A DNA stretch of 64,000 nt from Trichaptum fuscoviolaceum (lineage: Eukaryota > Basidiomycota > Agaricomycetes > Hymenochaetales > Trichaptaceae), in the NCBI GenBank assembly GCA_910574455.1, contig CAJSYZ010000003.1, forward strand, positions 2,294,001-2,358,000, read 5' to 3'. Below are positions 60,622 through 64,000 of this stretch, in pieces. The notes beneath the pieces were generated by a model, which saw only the letters and a program-made list of their open reading frames with translations, had not been told where the DNA came from and searched no databases. Position numbers and translations under genes: made by a program. The stretch's first letter is position 1. Every line of letters begins with the position of its first letter.

Positions 60622-61335
60622 CAGGGTTTATTTCGGAGTGATGTTCGAGTAGCTTCTCGTTAGCAAGTCATTAAGGTCATGAATGAGATTCAGAGAGTGG
60701 AAATCGTGTAAGGTGGTCTCAGGTTGACGGTAGACCGTGACAAACGAGACAGGCGACGTACAACTTGAAGTAACTTGGAACTTGAATTCGGTCAGTTTCG
60801 GACCGGACCTCAGGCTATAAGCACAATCTTGAAGATCATCGATGTCCCGATCATGATTTCACAATCTCGTGGTGAAGCAAGGACAACATGAGCATATATA
60901 CATAAAATATATAAATATATTGCAAGTTCTTACAGAGCAGTACATATAAGCAAAGCACTCCAGCTCCATACATGAGCGATACACTACGTCCAATGGTCAC
61001 AGATGGGGGAAGAGAAAGACAAAATGAAAATTCGGAAGCAATGTCCAAACAGTGGATGCTATCGGTATACAGAGGAAGGAAAGGGAGAGAAAGCAAGACC
61101 CGAAGTCCAAACCCCAGGCTACGAGAGACGTAAAGCACAGGTTGTGAAAAGGCAGGGACAGAGAATAAGTTAAGAGTAATCACTCGGTAGAGGAGGGGCA
61201 ACGGGACTTTTTAGAAATACAGGGGTATGTCCTGTTGAAGGAGGGAAGGAAAAAGTTCTTGCGCGTGCGAACTGACCTGCCCGCGCACTGTCCCTCCTCC
61301 GCGATGTTATATGATGAGTATTGATACACATTTCC
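60622..61335. other. Spacer between the two tandem CCCH genes
   Basis: 3' flank of copy B and promoter of copy A, 0.7 kb. A TATATAA-like run at about 60898-60920 is noted. No coding sequence is supported. Confidence 0.5.
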
Positions 61336-63543
61336 TTAGTTTTCTCGGTGCATGCCCACTAAAGAATAGGGAAGAGAAGTGGCGATAGGAGTTAGATTAG
61401 GAATGAAGAATGGGAGAGGAAAAGAGCATATACATACCCCCGGCAAATTTACATTTTCCCCGCCTGAAGTACAGACATCCAGCTGGCGTGTTCTGCTGTG
61501 GACAGAAATGGCCGTAACAGCAATCATCGCCGAAGACGCAGTATTCGCCGCGGTTTGCCGCGGGGCACGGCACTTTCCTCGCGTTCTTCCTCAGCAGCTC
61601 ATAATCTTCGTCGTCTAGAATGTAGTCATGCCCGAATCGACATTCTGCGCCGTGTTTGCAGCCGTTCGCAGCGAGATAGAACAGCGTGCACGGCGGTGGG
61701 TTGTGTTGACTTAAGGCCTGTTCGGGGTTTTCATAGTTAGCACATATGTTTCCCACCTCCCAGACTCGGGCGAATTAGTGTCAGCTCACAATCTCGCGGT
61801 TTATCCTTCTCTGTTTCGTTGTTGTCATAATCTTATATCCATTTGCATTTGAGTTATCGTTGTTTATATTTTCCGTTTGATTATCATATTGACTCGGATA
61901 GTAATCAGTGCTGGACTGCGTGAAGCGCCGCGCCTGCGCGGACAGGTTGGAGTGGGTCTGCGGCCTGTAGCTCACAGGTCCCGATGCGTTTCCTAGTACA
62001 ACCCGAGGAGCTGTCGCCGCAGTCGCGTGCAGAGGCAGCGATGAGGGCGGTGTCACGGTATTATTGTTATGTGTACTCGCACTCGCAGAGGCAGATCGCG
62101 TATTTTCTTTACCCAAGTTCGTGTCCGCCACCACATCCGGCTTTGGACGTCGGAAATCCTGTGTCTCCTGTGTAGGGGATGGCGATCGAGGATCACGATA
62201 TGGTGGGGGAGGTGGCGTCGAGGACCCGCCTCGCTGGCTCTCGTTGTCGCTGTCGGTATGCTCCGTATCCGACGAGGGCGGCGTGAGCAATGGATGCGGC
62301 AAACCCGGCGGAGGTCCCAAATCGGAGACACTACGCTCACGAGCTGTCGATGTCACCTGTGTCTGCAATTGTCCATTTTTCTGTTGCTGTTGGGCAGTGT
62401 TGAAGCTGCTTTGTCGGGAGTGAGAGAGTGCGCGAGACTCCTTGGCATTGAGCACGATCTTCTCAGACAGGAAAAGTCCCGGGATGACGAGGCTGGGGAG
62501 TTGAAGCTTGTGCATGTCGATCCCCATGTCGCTGTATCCAGGCAGCAGGACTAACTTGTCACGGATCCCAGCGGTGAGAAGGGACTGCAGTTGAGGCACA
62601 TAACCATTGTCGTGGCATCCTAAATCCAGTCAATCAATGTCAACTATATGCTATCAATAAAAATACAATTGCGGAATATTTACCTCCGAAGATGATTTTG
62701 TACGTCTCTGTAGAACGGGCATGCAAGTCCAAGTGTGCTGTAAAGGGGTTCAGTGTGCTGTCGTTCTGATCACGTAGAAACGGGCCATACCTTTCATCTT
62801 CGCATCCGCCGCCTCCTTGCCCGAGCCGACATCAACTATCGCGAACCGCTCGCACGCCTGGTTGAACCCCAGCATAAACTCGTCAAAGGCATCTCTCGCA
62901 GCCCGGAAGTCGCCACCTATAGCGCTTGCGCGCGCAAACGTGTCCATCAGCCCGTTCTTGTTGAAGAAGACATACGTCCACAGGTGGCAAGGCACGGGCG
63001 CATTGGGCAGGAGATGGTACTGCACGGACTCTGTGAGAAGCTTCGCCGCGAGCCTGCCGCCGTCTCTTCCCTGCCTGACTATCTCTGGGGCGAAGACCGT
63101 GCCATCGCCGTCGATGAGGCAGATTATGCGCTTCTCAGTCTTCTGGGTAGTCTAGGAGGCCATGAACAAACGGTGCATATATGCGTTGTCAGAATGGGTA
63201 GGATCGGCTAACCGAGGACGCGTGCAACCCACAAGCAACTGGGATTCGAGCTTCTCTAGCCTCTCTTTGAGCACACGTTTCTCATTCTCTGCGTTCAGGC
63301 AGGCTTGCTTGAAGACACCGAGTTCATTCTCGAGGGACTTGACGCGGTCTTCGTAGTCTTGTTCACTAGCTATAATCGCGTGTATCTCGCCTGAGTGCAG
63401 CACATGGCGTATATAAGGTTGAGCTGCGGCGCTGCACAGGATGGCAGTACAAGAACAGGCTTACTCTGTAATCGATAGAGATAATGATCGAAGACTTGTT
63501 TCTTTGTCTCAGACGCTGTGGGCGAGTCGGGTTGTTCAAGCAT
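61336..63543 (-). CDS. Coiled-coil / NYN-like / CCCH zinc-finger protein, copy B
   Basis: Paralogue of copy A with the same layout. Exon 1 (from 63543, MLEQPDSPTASETKKQVFDH) leads to a coiled coil (YEDRVKSLENELGVFKQACL, RVLKERLEKLESQLL). The NYN-like domain has ICLIDGDGTVFAPEIVRQ, LWTYVFFNKNGLMDTFARAS, ERFAIVDVGSGKEAADAKMK, and HDNGYVPQLQSLL. A long Ser/Pro/Thr-rich linker carries a PPPPPYRDPRSPSPT stretch. The CCCH fingers are PPPCTLFYLAANGCKHGAEC, CRFGHDYIL, and EYCVFGDDCCYGHFCPQ, then CLYFRRGKCKFAG. The final exon adds VGMHREN and the stop at 61336. Function is inferred only as RNA binding, with possible nuclease activity. Confidence 0.85.
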
Positions 63544-64000
63544 GCTTTGGTGGGTGGAGAAGAAAGGAGGTGTCGTACAGCTGAACTGTATACACCCGTT
63601 GTGGAGAGAGGAAGAAAGGGAAGGGTGGCTCTAGACAGGCTAGATATATAAGTGCCTGCGAGGCGAGAAAGCAAAGCAGGGAGTCGGCGGTAACTGGCTG
63701 GACTCACGCTCGGTTGACCGCACTGAGTCAGCCTGGTTGCGGCTTCAGGTAAGTATGGTGCTCCCCATTAAATGTTCGATTGATAGCCTTGCACACGAGG
63801 TCTCTGGCCCGGCTTCGAGATGTCTTCGCCCGGGCTACACAAACGGAACAAACGTGGGTCTATGCGTCCTATACGCCACCGTGCATCAACCATCTTCGGC
63901 CGAGACCATGCAAGAAACTCTCAATCTTCAAGAACAATGCATCCTGTTTATATATATGTATGGTTCCATCCGTTCAATTACAAAATGATAACCATCGCTG
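63544..64000. other. Upstream region of copy B and window edge
   Basis: No gene is supported before the window ends. On the minus strand a TATA-like TATATATC at about 63644-63651 lies about 100 bp before the copy B start codon. Confidence 0.45.
63644..63651 (-). promoter_or_regulatory. TATA-like element of CCCH copy B
   Basis: TATATATC on the minus strand, about 100 bp upstream of the start at 63543. Called from sequence and distance only. Confidence 0.3.

Overview
This 64 kb window is nuclear DNA of a filamentous basidiomycete, most likely an Agaricomycete. The genes carry many short (about 50-65 bp) GT-AG introns. The gene set is typical of that group: an FHA-forkhead Fhl1-like factor, a METTL3-type methyltransferase, a TPR-kinase fusion, two NYN-like/CCCH proteins and captured alpha-1,3-glucan synthase sequence. 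I cannot name the species.

Left part (1-9.6 kb). A glucosidase II beta-subunit gene (358-2523) is followed by a tRNA-like element and then a composite mobile element of about 5.8 kb (about 3061-8873). Its ends are long, diverged inverted repeats full of CATGA motifs. Between them I recognise broken, intron-containing pieces of four unrelated host genes: a mitochondrial PPR gene, a DOA10/MARCH6-type E3 ligase (one part present twice), a Prp2/DHX16-like DEAH helicase and alpha-1,3-glucan synthase. No transposase is visible. This is the architecture of a Pack-type (gene-fragment-carrying) DNA transposon. A younger 713-bp palindromic element with 227-bp arms that match throughout, and a 7-8 bp target duplication, has inserted into it. 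The composite stops about 200 bp before the ribosomal protein eS25 gene.

Middle part (9.6-36.4 kb). A 5.3 kb gene-poor stretch precedes a dense block: KCS1-type inositol hexakisphosphate kinase (+), QCR9 (-), a five-unit polyubiquitin gene (+), PEX14 (-), an MFS anion:cation symporter (+), a mucin-like single-pass membrane protein (+), a CsbD-like small protein (-), the PKA regulatory subunit (+) and a CLD1/ICT1-type alpha/beta hydrolase (+).

Right part (36.4-64 kb). Here are an intron-containing tRNA-Val(AAC), a TPR-kinase fusion gene, an unusual Arf-like GTPase with a long uncharacterised C-terminal domain, and a divergent pair of Fhl1-like factor (-) and METTL3/IME4 m6A methyltransferase (+). 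An SDR (+) and a 4.3 kb stretch with decayed coding remnants follow, then a YTP1-like membrane protein (+). The window ends with COQ2 (-), Rho GDI (-) and two tandem paralogous coiled-coil/NYN-like/CCCH genes (-).

Most genes are housekeeping loci (ER quality control, respiration and ubiquinone, peroxisome import, inositol pyrophosphate and cAMP signalling, mRNA methylation) and do not form one pathway. The best candidates for new biology are the Pack-type element with its nested palindrome, and the Arf-DUF and TPR-kinase fusions.
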